Under the pieces are notes generated by a model. That model saw only the letters and a list, made by a program, of their open reading frames with translations. It ran no database searches and was not told the DNA's origin. Source: Plasmodiophora brassicae (taxonomy: Eukaryota; Endomyxa: Phytomyxea; Phytomyxea; Plasmodiophorida). From it: a stretch of DNA of 64,000 bases. Location: NCBI GenBank assembly GCA_036867785.1, contig CP145413.1, positions 930,001 to 994,000 of the forward strand, read 5' to 3'. The translations under genes were made by a program, and so were the position numbers. Positions 39,508 to 49,981 of this stretch are shown piece by piece (position 1 is the stretch's first letter; each line of letters begins with the position of its first letter).

Positions 39508-42500
39508 TCATTGGCGGGTGGATCGTGCGACGACGACTTGTGTGACAATTCCATCACCGAGACGGCGAATGTCGTAAGCGACCTGGTCGGCGTTCAGCTC
39601 AACGCGTTCGCCATCGCCAGGCGCCGGTTGCATATACGCCAGCGATGTCCTCGACCGAATCCGCCGTTGCGCCCCTTTGACTCGGGCATCCAGGACGCCG
39701 ACGACGACGTCGCCGCCGAACCGGTCGTACCGGAACGTGGCGACACCGTCGAACGCGGCGCGTAGATCCCCGACCAGCAACTCCACAGCGTTCACGCCCG
39801 CCGACAACTGCTGGATGCGCTTCCTGACCGTCTCCGCTGACGGCACCGCCGCCTTGAACCGCTTCGCCACGCGCTTCGCCTCCTTCTTCGCGGGGAACAA
39901 TGTGTCGTCGGGGTACGGGACGAAGTGTCGATTCAGGTTGATGACCAGGTCCGCTCGCGACGTCGGCGTTCGGAACGTCGTCTTCCACGACGACGACGGG
40001 ACGGGTTCACTGGACTCCACCAGCGCCATCAGATGCGATAGTGACGACGACGCCAGGCGCACGATCCTTGCCAGTTCTGCTGCAGGTGGCGTTGCCCACA
40101 TCGACGCCGACACGTCTCGATACGTCCCGATCCTCATCGCGATGTCCTTGCGCGCCAGCGACTCCTCCATCTTCTGACGTTGCTCCATCGTCAGGTCCCC
40201 ATGGAAATCGACGACCAGCACCGAATTCGCCCAGTCGAACGACGTCAACAGCGTCAACCAGCGCAGGAACCCGCACAACGACGAAGACGGGACGACGAAC
40301 GGCGCCGGGTGCAGGAACACGTACGCGACCGTCAGGTCGATGGCAACCTCCGACATCATCCATGGGTCGACCTGGTGCGCCGCCAGCCATCGTCGCGCCA
40401 AACGGCACGTCTGCGCCATCACCGGGTACCGTTGCGTTAACGCGCGCAGGTCGCTCCCGATCAAGGGCAACTGGACCAGGTCGCGCTCCATGACGACGAG
40501 GTCGCGCGCGTTCGCATCCGGGTCGATGGTCTTCGACACGCCCGGGAAGTCGCGTTCCGCACGACGAATGGCGATCTCGCGGGCGTGGAAGATCTCGACG
40601 CGGAACGCGACCCCGTCGATCCAGCACAGCGTCGCCATGAGGAACGCGGTGGCCGGCACGCCCTGCTCCTGCAGCGTGGCCGCCATGCGAATGTGGACCG
40701 CCGACTTGATACGCGCGATGGCGGACAGGTCCTCCGGCCACCGGGACGACGACTCGAACTGGACGACGACAGGTAGCATGTCGTGGAACACCATCGGGTC
40801 CACGTCCGCGTGTTCGTTAACGGCCTCGATCGGCACCGGCCATGTCTGCCGCATCGAGGGGTGCGAGCACGTGATCGTCCGGACGGTGAGCGGCAGGTCC
40901 TCCAGCGACCGTAACGTTTCCGACAAGCGCTGGAAGGCGCCGTGCACGACGCTGGCGTCGTGCTCCCCGGGGGCCACCTTGTTCAGCGCGACCACGCCGT
41001 CCAGGTCGCGGGACGACGTCAACATGACCTGGTCGGAAACGATGCCGACGTGACGGTGAAGAATGTGTCGGGCGATCTCGAGCAGGACGGACGAATGGTG
41101 CTGGTCGTTGCTGTCGCGGTTCCAGACGACGGTTTCCATGATGGACCCGTCGCGGAAGCGACGAAGCTCGGCAGGGGCGCCCCAGAACTGTCGGAACTGG
41201 GCGGAACCGTTGACGTCGGTCGTCGCCGGACCTTTGTCCATGTCGCGAGACGCCTCACTCGCGTTCAGGAGTAAGCCGATGTCAATGCACCCTTGAGAGA
41301 CGTCAACGACATCGACGAACGTGACACGATCCGTATACGCTTGTGACAGGACGGCGTGCACGCGCTCAGGGTCGGCATCGGCACATCGCACGCGAACGCG
41401 AGCGTCGAACTTCAGGTGCGACGGGACCGGCGTCAGGAACGTATTCGCGAACGTCGCCGATTGCAGCGTGACATCGGCCTCATGTCGGATGCGATCGTAC
41501 GTGATACGGGAGACGTCGTACAGCAGGTTGCATCGTCCGCAAGGACCGACAAGAGTCACCGGGAACGCTGCCTGGAACTGGGACAGGGCGTACCCTTCGT
41601 CGTCGTTGACGGCGCCGACCGCAACGGCGAGGTCGGGCGTGTCGCGCAGGAACGTCAACAGGGCGCGAAACATCTGGAACGGGGACATGGCTCCGATGAT
41701 GCGCCCAGTGTCGAACAGGTACGCCAGCAGGCAGTCGATGGCGAACCCGGTCACCGACTTGTACCGCTGGTCGCGAAGCAGGTGGCGGTGCGCCATCCAG
41801 ATCCGCGTTAGGCACCCGGCTTCGGCCAGACCGGGGCAGCGTTCGTGACGATCGGTAAGGAACGCGACGTGTTCGCCTGCGAATTGCATGTGGAGAACCG
41901 TCTGGTTGTACGCTGGGGTCGGCAACGTCGGGTCCGGCTGCCGAATCGCGTTGCGTTGCGGGGCGATACGCCTGGGGATGAAGAGGTCGCGAGGCAGACC
42001 CGTCAGGATACGAATCGCAGTCAGGGGACGTTGACCGATAGGAGCGAATGGGGACGGGAGCAAACACGTTAGGGTTAACGATGGAAGCAGGGGATCGTCG
42101 GCGACTGTCACGTGGTAGCACGAGGAAAGCGTCTGCTGAGCGTGCTGAAGGTACAGAGCACGACGGACGTGAACGCGACGGTCCAGGTAGTCTTTGGCCT
42201 GGAAAATGGCCGCCGGGAGATCGAGAAGCACGTCGAGAACAAGCGGACGAGACGCAGGTGTCGTCCTCAGCGGACAGCTTCCGACCGCGCGAACACCGTC
42301 AGGCGGCATGAATTCGAACGACACGTCCCGAGACGCTGTTACGCCCAGCACGGTATCGTTAGCGGCAACGGACAAGACGCTGCGATCCGCTTCGGCAAGG
42401 AGCTCGGCGATCCGATCGCAGTGCTTCTGAACGTTCCGGCTGATGCAGGCCGGCAGTTGCATGGCCTGGACGAGCTCCTCAACGGCCAGCGCCATGGTGG

Positions 42501-42537
42501 CGGCTACGTGAGTCTCCTCATCGGCATTCGCAGCCAT
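39508..42537 (-). CDS. NOL6: Nucleolar protein 6 (Nrap/Utp22)
   Basis: A single-exon frame of 1009 residues from ATG 42537-42535; the frame continues open upstream but with no better ATG. The Nrap family architecture of tandem inactive nucleotidyltransferase and oligo(A)-polymerase-like domains is seen in ASRDVSFEFMPPDGVRAVGS, DVLLDLPAAIFQAKDYLDRR, RALYLQHAQQTLS, IRILTGLPRDLF, the helical GFAIDCLLAYLFDTGRI and the C-terminal FLRWLTLLTSFDWANS and LVVDFHGDLT. NOL6/Utp22 is part of the small-subunit processome in the nucleolus and partners with Rrp7. The protein is slightly shorter than the human one (1146). Being intronless is unusual among its neighbours. Confidence 0.9.
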   Translation of the reverse strand: MAANADEETHVAATMALAVEELVQAMQLPACISRNVQKHCDRIAELLAEADRSVLSVAANDTVLGVTASRDVSFEFMPPDGVRAVGSCPLRTTPASRPLVLDVLLDLPAAIFQAKDYLDRRVHVRRALYLQHAQQTLSSCYHVTVADDPLLPSLTLTCLLPSPFAPIGQRPLTAIRILTGLPRDLFIPRRIAPQRNAIRQPDPTLPTPAYNQTVLHMQFAGEHVAFLTDRHERCPGLAEAGCLTRIWMAHRHLLRDQRYKSVTGFAIDCLLAYLFDTGRIIGAMSPFQMFRALLTFLRDTPDLAVAVGAVNDDEGYALSQFQAAFPVTLVGPCGRCNLLYDVSRITYDRIRHEADVTLQSATFANTFLTPVPSHLKFDARVRVRCADADPERVHAVLSQAYTDRVTFVDVVDVSQGCIDIGLLLNASEASRDMDKGPATTDVNGSAQFRQFWGAPAELRRFRDGSIMETVVWNRDSNDQHHSSVLLEIARHILHRHVGIVSDQVMLTSSRDLDGVVALNKVAPGEHDASVVHGAFQRLSETLRSLEDLPLTVRTITCSHPSMRQTWPVPIEAVNEHADVDPMVFHDMLPVVVQFESSSRWPEDLSAIARIKSAVHIRMAATLQEQGVPATAFLMATLCWIDGVAFRVEIFHAREIAIRRAERDFPGVSKTIDPDANARDLVVMERDLVQLPLIGSDLRALTQRYPVMAQTCRLARRWLAAHQVDPWMMSEVAIDLTVAYVFLHPAPFVVPSSSLCGFLRWLTLLTSFDWANSVLVVDFHGDLTMEQRQKMEESLARKDIAMRIGTYRDVSASMWATPPAAELARIVRLASSSLSHLMALVESSEPVPSSSWKTTFRTPTSRADLVINLNRHFVPYPDDTLFPAKKEAKRVAKRFKAAVPSAETVRKRIQQLSAGVNAVELLVGDLRAAFDGVATFRYDRFGGDVVVGVLDARVKGAQRRIRSRTSLAYMQPAPGDGERVELNADQVAYDIRRLGDGIVTQVVVARSTRQ

Positions 42538-42803
42538 GGCTGATTGCTCTGGTGAGGTTGGTTCCCTGCGGACTCCGTCACGGACTCCGTGGCGGGCCCT
42601 CGTCAGGCGCCTTCCCGTCCAGGTGACCCCACAGGAACCCGGGACTGGGAGCCGTGCCCTCGGTCCAGTGCCGGGGGTGACGAGAAATAAGGAACAGGCC
42701 CTCACTTGCTTCGACGAGCAGCATCGTACGCCTGTCAGTGTGATCCAGACTGCGTCGTCGGCCAAGCCTATCGTATTCCGGTTCGGCGGCGCGCCTGGTT
42801 CCG

Positions 42804-44457
42804 ATGTCCTGGCGGCTGGTCCTCGTCCTGCAAGCGATATTGACGCTGTACCAGCCCGTGTATCTGATTAAGTACGCACGGCGCCGACAATCCTATCCAA
42901 TCCGCGTATGGCGAGCCAAACTTGCCGTCGTCGCTGGGGTCGCTATCGTCTTGCAGGAATGGGTGCTCATGATGTCAGACACGAACCCCTTCCGCGTGTG
43001 AGGTGTCGCCAGAAACGACTGACTCGCAGACAGCATTATGGCGTTCGATAACGTTCCGGTCGTTGCCGCCGCCGTTATCCTCGTCGTCCTGCAATCGTTA
43101 TCCATCGACGCCATCGTCTGGCAATCGGCCTGCATGTTCCATCAGCTTCGTATCGTCAAACAACAGGTACTCGAACCCCGCGTTTCACCCAGGATCGTCC
43201 TGCCGATAATATGTCCCAGATCATAATCGCTCAAATGATGGCGACTGGCGACACGTCATCGCTGTCCATCTCTCGACGACGAAGCCTGCCGAGGAAATGC
43301 AGCCGGTCAACCACCGAGGTGGATCGCAGCCGGTGGTTCCTATCTGTCAAGGCCATGATCGGCTTCATGGCCATCAACTGGGTCCTGGCGTTCCTTCCCG
43401 TCATCGTCATCTTGTCCCTACATCGTGACCTCCTCCAGCAACCTGCCGGGCACTGCTACGACCGGCTATGGTCTTCCTGCGGCCTCATGTCAGTTTCCTA
43501 TCGCATTGTTACCAGTACAGCACTGATGGGTCCCAAAGGGTCAGTATCGTCTGGATCAAGTTCGCGTTAACGCTATCTGTCCCTGTTATCGTCGCTTCCC
43601 TGTCTCAGGACATTATCGACATATCGGGCATGCGATGGTCGCTGAAGAAACTCGGCATGCTTCTCATCGGTAACTACGGTCTGTTGGCTGTCTTGATGAC
43701 GTTCGTGCCCGTTGTTGGAGCCGTCTTCGGCAACCTGTCCATTGTCGTTCTGCACGCCGTCTTTTATATCCTCATTATCAGGGCGGTCCGCGCGTCTCAG
43801 CCTCGGAACAACGACGCCAGCGTCGTTCCTGACAATGAGGTCGAGATGTTCCTCTCCGTGCCTTCGTTCTTCCGCGCCCTCCAGACGCACGCCGAGGCTG
43901 AGTTCTGTGTCGGTACGTGGCGATAAACGTAACGACGCCATGTCCGGTGGATAACAGTCGGCGCGTGTAGAGAACGTTCTGTTCTGGAAGGCGGCGACCG
44001 ACTTCAAGGGAGTGTTCGGTGCGAAGGACCCCGTCAGGCGCGTGTCGTCGCTCGGCCACGGCCACCTGATCGGTTCCATGAAATCGATCCTGCTGGCCGG
44101 CAAGCCCAAGATCATGCAGAAGGAAGCGATCAACGTGTTCAACACGTATATAGCGCCGGGCGCCCCACTGGAGGTACATTCGAGGCGAGCCGCGTCCAGC
44201 ACGCGTTAACGTTTGCGCTACAGATCAACGTTGACAGTCAGGTCTTGATCGACCTACGCGAAGACGTGTTCTCGTTCTTGGTTCGCCCGTCACCATCGGA
44301 CACGAAGGTGGTCCCCGAGGACGTCGAGATCAGCGACGCGCTCCTGGAATCCACCAAGATCACACCTACGACGTTCGACGACGCGAAACGTCAGATCGAG
44401 AAGCTGATCGCCAACGGTTGGGCCATCGTCTCGAAATCGGCTGTGCCGCCAATCTGA
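42804..44457 (+). CDS. Seven-transmembrane protein with C-terminal RGS domain
   Basis: Starts MSWRLVLVLQAILTLYQPVY. Membrane helices are spread over several exons: KLAVVAGVAIVLQEWVLMMS, PVVAAAVILVVLQSLSIDAI, AMIGFMAINWVLAFLPVIVI, FALTLSVPVIVASLSQDIID and VVGAVFGNLSIVVLHAVFYI. Inferred introns include 42999-43036 and 43165-43218. After an intron near 43919-43976 the RGS domain begins: AEFCVENVLFWKAATDFKG, INVFNTYIAP and, after another intron, INVDSQVLIDL and FDDAKRQIEKLIANGW. RGS domains speed GTP hydrolysis by G-alpha. 7TM-RGS fusions are known from plants (AtRGS1) and protists, where they can regulate self-activating G proteins. The exon around 43440-43500 is not fully resolved. Confidence 0.78.
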
Positions 44458-44644
44458 CCCATCGGCCCCAGATATTCTGCCGAGGTTCCGTTGCACAGAC
44501 GTCGGGCGCGCCATCTGGACCGAGTTCCAGCGGCAGAGCATCAGGCAGACGCGCCGAATCGCCAGTAGCGCTACATAAACCCGATGGCCACGTTACGTAC
44601 CGACAACGGTCCCCGCCCAGCCGTACCAGATAGTGGACGTCACA

Positions 44645-45305
44645 ATGGCGACGCTGGACGACCTGAAGGCCGTCCTGAGAGAGACGCTGGAGACGCGCGG
44701 CGTCCTCAGCCAACTCCAGGCCCGGATCCGGGCTGAGATCTTCAACGCGCTCGAGGACCAGGTTGGAGGCGTCGCGTGTCGTTAGTGTGCGGGTTGATCA
44801 CAGAACCGGATGCAGGAGCCGGATCGTCCGCGCCTGTCGAATGAGAACATGATCGTCAACGAGCTTATCCGCGAGTACCTGGAGTTCAACGGCTACCAGA
44901 ACACGTTATCGGTGTTCATGCCGGAGACGGGCCAGCCGACACCGGCGCCGTTCGAGGCGCCGTTCCTCGAGCAGCATTTGCACATTCGGCCACAGCCTTC
45001 CGGGCAGCACAGACTGTTCGTCGGTGTGCATACCGTTCGCGCTCGCTGACCTCTGGCTCGAATGCAGGCCGCTACTGTACCGTATCGTGAAGCAGCTGAA
45101 CGAAGGGAGAACGCACGACCGAGGTATAATCGCGTGCGTTGTTGATGCTGAACGTCGGCCAAACGTGAAAGTAGCGGATGCTATTAAGATCGCCCCGGTG
45201 GACATTGCAGGACCTGGCAGGGCCGTCATACCGCCAACGGTTCAGAGCGATTTCGACCCGGCGACTGGTGCGCCACAAGCGCTATCGTTCTCACACAAAG
45301 GGTAA
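44645..45305 (+). CDS. CEP20: Centrosomal/basal body protein CEP20 (FOR20/FOPNL)
   Basis: Exon 1 (44645-44761) reads MATLDDLKAVLRETLETRGV then LQARIRAEIFNALEDQ, almost identical in pattern to human FOR20. After a 42-nt intron (44762-44803) comes the LisH motif RPRLSNENMIVNELIREYLE and FNGYQNTLSVFMPETGQP. A later piece, RPLLYRIVKQLNEG around 45065-45110, and a last exon (about 45172-45305) ending ALSFSHKG complete it. The intron near 45020-45065 does not join in phase with the sequence as given, so that boundary, or one base there, is uncertain. FOR20 is required for centriole/basal body assembly and ciliogenesis, agreeing with DNAAF3 1 kb downstream. Confidence 0.9.
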
Positions 45306-45313
45306 TACAAAGG

Positions 45314-45942
45314 CTATCCCAGCGACGTCTTGTAGTGGTCGGGTTCCTGGTGGTGGGTGAACGCCTTTCTGCCGAGGATCGTGGCGAACAGGTGGCGCTG
45401 GGCGCGTGGTAGCGGCTGGATCCTCTCGCGAAGCGCGTCGCGGAACGTGTCGGCGTCCGACAGGAACATGAGGCGGACGAGAGGCGGCAACTCGTGCATG
45501 GGATCGATTCTGTCCGTCCGCGTCAGCATCAGATGTCGAAACTGACGGGAACGCGAGCAGTCAGCAATGGCAGGAGCCAATTGGATCGCAAACGTTACGC
45601 GGGCGATCTCGTGCTTGACTCGGCCGGTGACGCCGTACGCGAGGTCAATGACGCGCTGGGCATCCGGCGTGCTGCCTTTCACCGCCCTGCGAACACGTCT
45701 GAGCATCGTCATCCCTTCTTTAACGTGCCTGCAACGCAACGTCATCATCCTGGTCACACGCGCAGCTGGAACCCAGACCGGGGTCCCTACTTGGCGATTC
45801 GGCGCGTGTCGCGCTCGTGCCTATACCGTCGGAACATGGCGCGCGTCCTCCACTGGACGTACCAGCTGCCGACCGGGTCGAAGAATCGCTGTCCAGAGCG
45901 CAGCAACTTCTTGTACAGCTGCAGAGGGCGCAGCCGGGTCAT
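45314..45942 (-). CDS. LYR-motif protein
   Basis: ATG 45942 gives MTRLRPLQLYKKLLRSGQRF, the L-Y-K/R opening of the LYR family, with the F of the following helix (YVQWRTRAMFRRYR). A 90-100-nt intron is followed by HVKEGMTMLRRVRRAVKGST, the remaining LYR helices. A second intron (57 nt) lies between IAR and FRHLMLTRTDR. A C-terminal extension of ~90 residues (PPLVRLMFLSDADTFRDALR) goes beyond the compact LYR fold. LYR proteins assist Fe-S insertion and assembly of respiratory complexes in mitochondria through the acyl carrier protein. Member (LYRM1-9) not assignable. Its stop lies 9 bp from the CEP20 stop. Confidence 0.7.
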
Positions 45943-46273
45943 GATCCGTCGGTTCCACTGCGAAACCTGCAGCTGCAGGGCGCGCCAGTCACGCAGCGCG
46001 CAGAATGCGCACTCGCGCCCAACGGCGCCCAGCAACGAGAGCTACTTTAGATCCAGATTAACAGCTGCCTCGCTCGGGTCGATAAAACCATTCCGCCTGA
46101 CCGCACTGCCCGCGCGCCGTTCTGCGCACGTTGACAGAGACGGCTAACATGACCGTGTGGGGGAGATTCAGCAATCGTTCTTTTGATTGCATCATTCGGG
46201 CGCCCAGTGTCAGAAGGCTGCGCCCGGCATAGCTGGCAGAATACCTAAACGGTCGAGGGTCGCGATTCCCGAT

Positions 46274-47763
46274 ATGGACCTGTCAGCGGGCCTCGGCACC
46301 GTCCCTGGATGGGGGTACATCCCCTGCATGAACCTGTCCGGTAATGGGCGTCCGCCGACGGTCGGTGGAGTCTGGTAGTGACGCGCGCGGCAGAGGGTGC
46401 GCCCGGTGACGTTATCGTGCTGGGCGCCGGGAGCATTGGGCACCTGATGAAAGCGCTGACGGAGTGCAAGGATAGCGGGGAGGTGTACGCGGTCTACGAG
46501 AGCGCCGAGACCATGTGCCGGGAGCTTTTACTGCTCAGCATAGCGCTGGACCACGACATTGCCGTTGACGGTCAGCCCGAACGTTAAGCCCAACGACCAA
46601 GCGATGCCATCTTACGGGATTGCAGAACGAGTGGAGTTGTTCCTGGAGGTGTTCGCGAACCTGAAGCTGAGAGAGAAAACGCATTCCTACCTAGTTCAAC
46701 GTGCTCGTCGCCTGCTACAGTACACGTTCCAGGTGTGCGCATTGTCCCCAATCTGACGGAATCGCCAGGCACGTCACCTGTCTGGACAAGAAACCCGACG
46801 ATGAATTCGGCAACGTCGTTGACCTTTCGCAGCTGAAATTTAAGGATCGTGACGCTCTCGAGAACGCCATTGGCTTCGTTTGTGGGCCAACCACGTTCGA
46901 CGCCGAGACCGCAAGGTGTGACGCGATACGTGAGCGAATCGATCCGGCTGACGGGCGATCTCAGGGACCATCGACTTCGCGGGTATTACGGGGAGCGGTA
47001 CGACGTCAGAGTGAACCTGGTCGACTGGGACTATGTGATGAACCTGCGGAAGAACGCGTCCATCATCCACAAGTTGCACTACACGGAATGGCGCATGCTG
47101 GGTCAGGCGTTCGAAGTTCGCGAAGCAAAGTACACGGCCGCGAATAGGACGCTGGCCTCCTGGCGGCCCGCGAAGAAGGTTGCCTTGATGATCGTCTGTT
47201 GAACACAGCCGTAACTATGGTTGGAGCAGAAATCGACGGGGAGCTCCGTCATCGTTCGCGGGTACTGGGGCGATATTGTCGTCTCGCCCTACGTCGTGTT
47301 CGGCGTCGAGGCGCCCGACAACCCCGACCTGTTCAAAGTACGCGGAGAGGTGCATGTTTCAAGTGCAATGGAGGTGTCCCGGTACAACGTCGAGAAAATG
47401 CTGGCAAGGTTGGCGACGGCGCCGGCAGCGACCAGGATCGTGCCCGTTTGCGGGTTCGATAGCGTTGCCGGGAAGGCACGGTTTACAGGAAAGTTCAGGA
47501 CGGCGTTCGTGCCGATCTCGTCGCAGGTCCAGGTCTCGGACGCCCGCCTCCGGGCCATGCTTCGACCTGACGCCCGTCTGCTCGTCGAAAGCGTCAAGTT
47601 CATTGCAAGCATTTCTGAGAAGGACAGAAATGTGTACTGCGACCGGATCGTCGAGATGGGCCGCAACGCAGGTTGGGTGCCGTCACCGTCCGAAGGCAAC
47701 GGCGAGCGCCCGTTCGTCGAATTCACGTGGAAGGAAACAGGAGAATCGAACAGTACCGCGTGA
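46274..47763 (+). CDS. DNAAF3: Dynein axonemal assembly factor 3
   Basis: ATG 46274 starts MDLSAGLGTVPGWGYIPCMN, matching the GFG.V.WWG.SPALDL opening of DNAAF3. An intron leads to GDVIVLGAGSIGHLMKAL, then ERVELFLEVFANLKLREKTH, then after another intron LSQLKFKDRDALENAI, LRGYYGERYDVRVNLVDWDY, FEVREAKYTAANRTLASW, and after an intron (about 47189-47230) VIVRGYWGDIVVSPYVVFGV. The C-terminus has VSRYNVEKMLARLA and LRPDARLLVESVKFIASI. All are hallmark blocks. DNAAF3 works in the cytoplasm to preassemble outer and inner dynein arms with HSP90-type chaperones; loss causes immotile cilia. Its presence is the strongest evidence that this organism swims with motile cilia or flagella. Confidence 0.93.
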
Positions 47764-47865
47764 CACGTCGATCGATTAAACCAGCGAGCGTCTGTCTACA
47801 TGAGGCGCCCTGCCGTTGTCTTTGCGAACGGATCTTTGACGTTGAGATGTTGTTTACTGGACCAC

Positions 47866-48531
47866 CTAGGCCGTCGCGTCCAGAAGTTTATGTTTGATGA
47901 GTCCGGCGTCGATCAGTAGTGGGATTTCAGCGGCTAGCCAGGGTCCCAGCTGTTTGAACGGTATCAGATGCAGGTAATAATCGTCGGGTCGCTGATTACC
48001 CCAAGAGCGAGAGCGTGCGCGATCCCGAAATGGGGAACGTTCTGCGCCCACAACGGCTTGAAGTGCACGTCCAGGCAGATCTTGCCGCCTCGGTACATTT
48101 TAGGCGTCTTTCCTTCGAGCTCAGGCAGTTCGAGTTCGACTGGGGTTTCCGGGTACGATACGGGAACCTGGACGATCGCCGTCAGATCTACAGGGATGCC
48201 GTCGACAGTGGGCAGGTCGGCGAACCTGGAACTGAAGCTTGAATTCGTACTTCAGGTTGTTATGTATGAACCAGCATGTTCCCTGCCAGTTGACGCCCGA
48301 CTTGTCGGAGGATATCTTGAACCAGTCGCTGTCAGCGTCCTTGTTGATCTGCACGTACTACGCACAACGGTCAAGCCGCCGACCAGGCCCAGGGGTTCCC
48401 AGCTAGCGAACCTTGATCAGAGCACGATACTCCTCTTTCAGGCGTTCGATCCACTGGTCGGCATCGCGAGGCCCGGCCCGAGTCGTCAGCAACGGGATGC
48501 GGTCCTTGATGGCACTGGCGTTGTCCACCAT
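47866..48531 (-). CDS. UFC1: UFM1-conjugating enzyme 1
   Basis: ATG 48531 opens [40 protein letters not shown], matching UFC1 closely. After an intron (about 48360-48416): [39 protein letters not shown] second intron (about 48166-48224) precedes [20 protein letters not shown], then [20 protein letters not shown] with the catalytic cysteine in KICL, and [15 protein letters not shown] third joins [23 protein letters not shown]1 takes UFM1 from UBA5 and works with UFL1 at the ER and ribosome. UFMylation is lost in many fungi, so this is informative for the organism. Confidence 0.95.
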
Positions 48532-49981
48532 CGCGACGTTCGCCGCGCACTATCTACTCCGTGGCCTGGTGCAGCTCGCGACTGACGCGCCGCCAGTGTC
48601 AAACCAATGAACCGCCGCCGACGAGCGCAAGCAGCGACGCCCGGACCCGTCTTCGAAGGCATTGGCACGTGTCGCGCCGCTCGTTCCCAGCCATACTGCG
48701 GGTCGACTGACAGCTGTTGCAGAAAGGTTCAAAGATATCACGCTGGAGAAAGAGACGGTGTCGCGGTGGGCGACACGATGCCAGACCGTTCTCGTGTTCG
48801 CCTTGTCGTACTCCTGTAGGAGGATCTCCCGGATCGTCCCGCAGGGTGTCAAAAGGTAGCGGAGGTTGATCTCGCATTTGTCATCGCTCTGACGTCGCCA
48901 GGCCTGAGCCGCAGGCGGCCGATGCAGAGCCACCAGCGATCCCAGTGGTCAGTAACGATCTAATGACACCTCCCGAGTGTGTGAATTTACAAGGTCGCAG
49001 GCGCCGCCTTGCCCCCTGCCGTGTCGCTTGCCGACGCCAGCGATTCGGAAACCGTTTATTGTCAGACGCGCGTTGTCATCAGCGAAGCAACACTGGGCGT
49101 CCATGGACAGATCTCTGGTACGTTTTGTTCCGTGTTCATTCTGCACTCCATTGACGTCCTCATCTCCGTTCGTGTGCAGAAAACTGCCTTAAGCGCCATT
49201 CTCCTGTTGGCGCTGCTGAACATGGTTGCACCTGGTACCACGCGAGTTGCCGCCGAGCTCTCCGTCGTCTGGATCGCCCTCATCCTACATGTGGGTCCGC
49301 GCACGGTGACAATCTCGATGAGCCCCTGATTATATGCAGGATCGGTTGTCGCGCCTCATCGATGGCAACGTGCCCGTCCTAAGGCAAGGTACTGCCGTGA
49401 ACGTTTCGCGAGGACCCGAATCGCGCGGCGACGTCGATGCCCGGATAAGACGTCACACCACACAGCGCGACACGCGTGGCCGACTTGCAGTACGACAAGG
49501 CCCGAAGGTTTGCAACCAGAAGCCATCCCGGTCCCGACGATCCTCTTACCAGTTTCCGCCAGGGGATGGACGCCGTACTTGAAGAGCTGCGAACCAGGAT
49601 ACCTGACCCTATTGAATAGTAACCGGCGTCCTTCGATCACCCTTCGCCTCCCTAATGTATGTCCCCTTTCTGAGTCGCTTCTCGAAGGGCGCCAATGACC
49701 GAATAGGCGGCGTCTTGCGCTCGTGCATAGGAATGCCGTGTACGGTGATGTCTCGGAATATGTCACGATGAAGGCACCATGGCACCGCACTATTTGGGGC
49801 GCCCCCGGATCGCTCCCGTTCGTCCCACTTTGGCTTCGCGCTTGCGCCGTTCCCAGTGGCGATATGCGCACGGACGGGCGGGGAGTGCGACGGGGGCTGC
49901 TGCACAGTGGACGCGCTCCCTTTCGTCTCCCCCTCCGCGGCCCTCAATTTGGTATCCTGGCGGGTTGCCGCCACCCGCGGC
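48532..49981 (+). other. Unresolved region with possible exons
   Basis: About 1.45 kb with no assigned gene. On the plus strand 48662-48786 reads ARVAPLVPSHTAGRLTAVAE then FKDITLEKETVSRWATRC, helical and protein-like, and 49010-49325 reads a hydrophobic stretch including TALSAILLLALLNMVAPGTT and ELSVVWIALILHVG, suggestive of membrane helices. On the minus strand 48600-48930 also stays open. These could be exons of one small unrecognised plus-strand gene, but I cannot find a consistent start, splice set or family. 49334-49981 has only weak frames and should contain the kelch-gene promoter. Confidence 0.25.

Noticed and set aside
46200-46270. Possible tRNA-like sequence (ggtcgagggtcgcgattccc)
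   Set aside because: No acceptor stem or anticodon arm could be folded around it; it is the 5' flank of DNAAF3.
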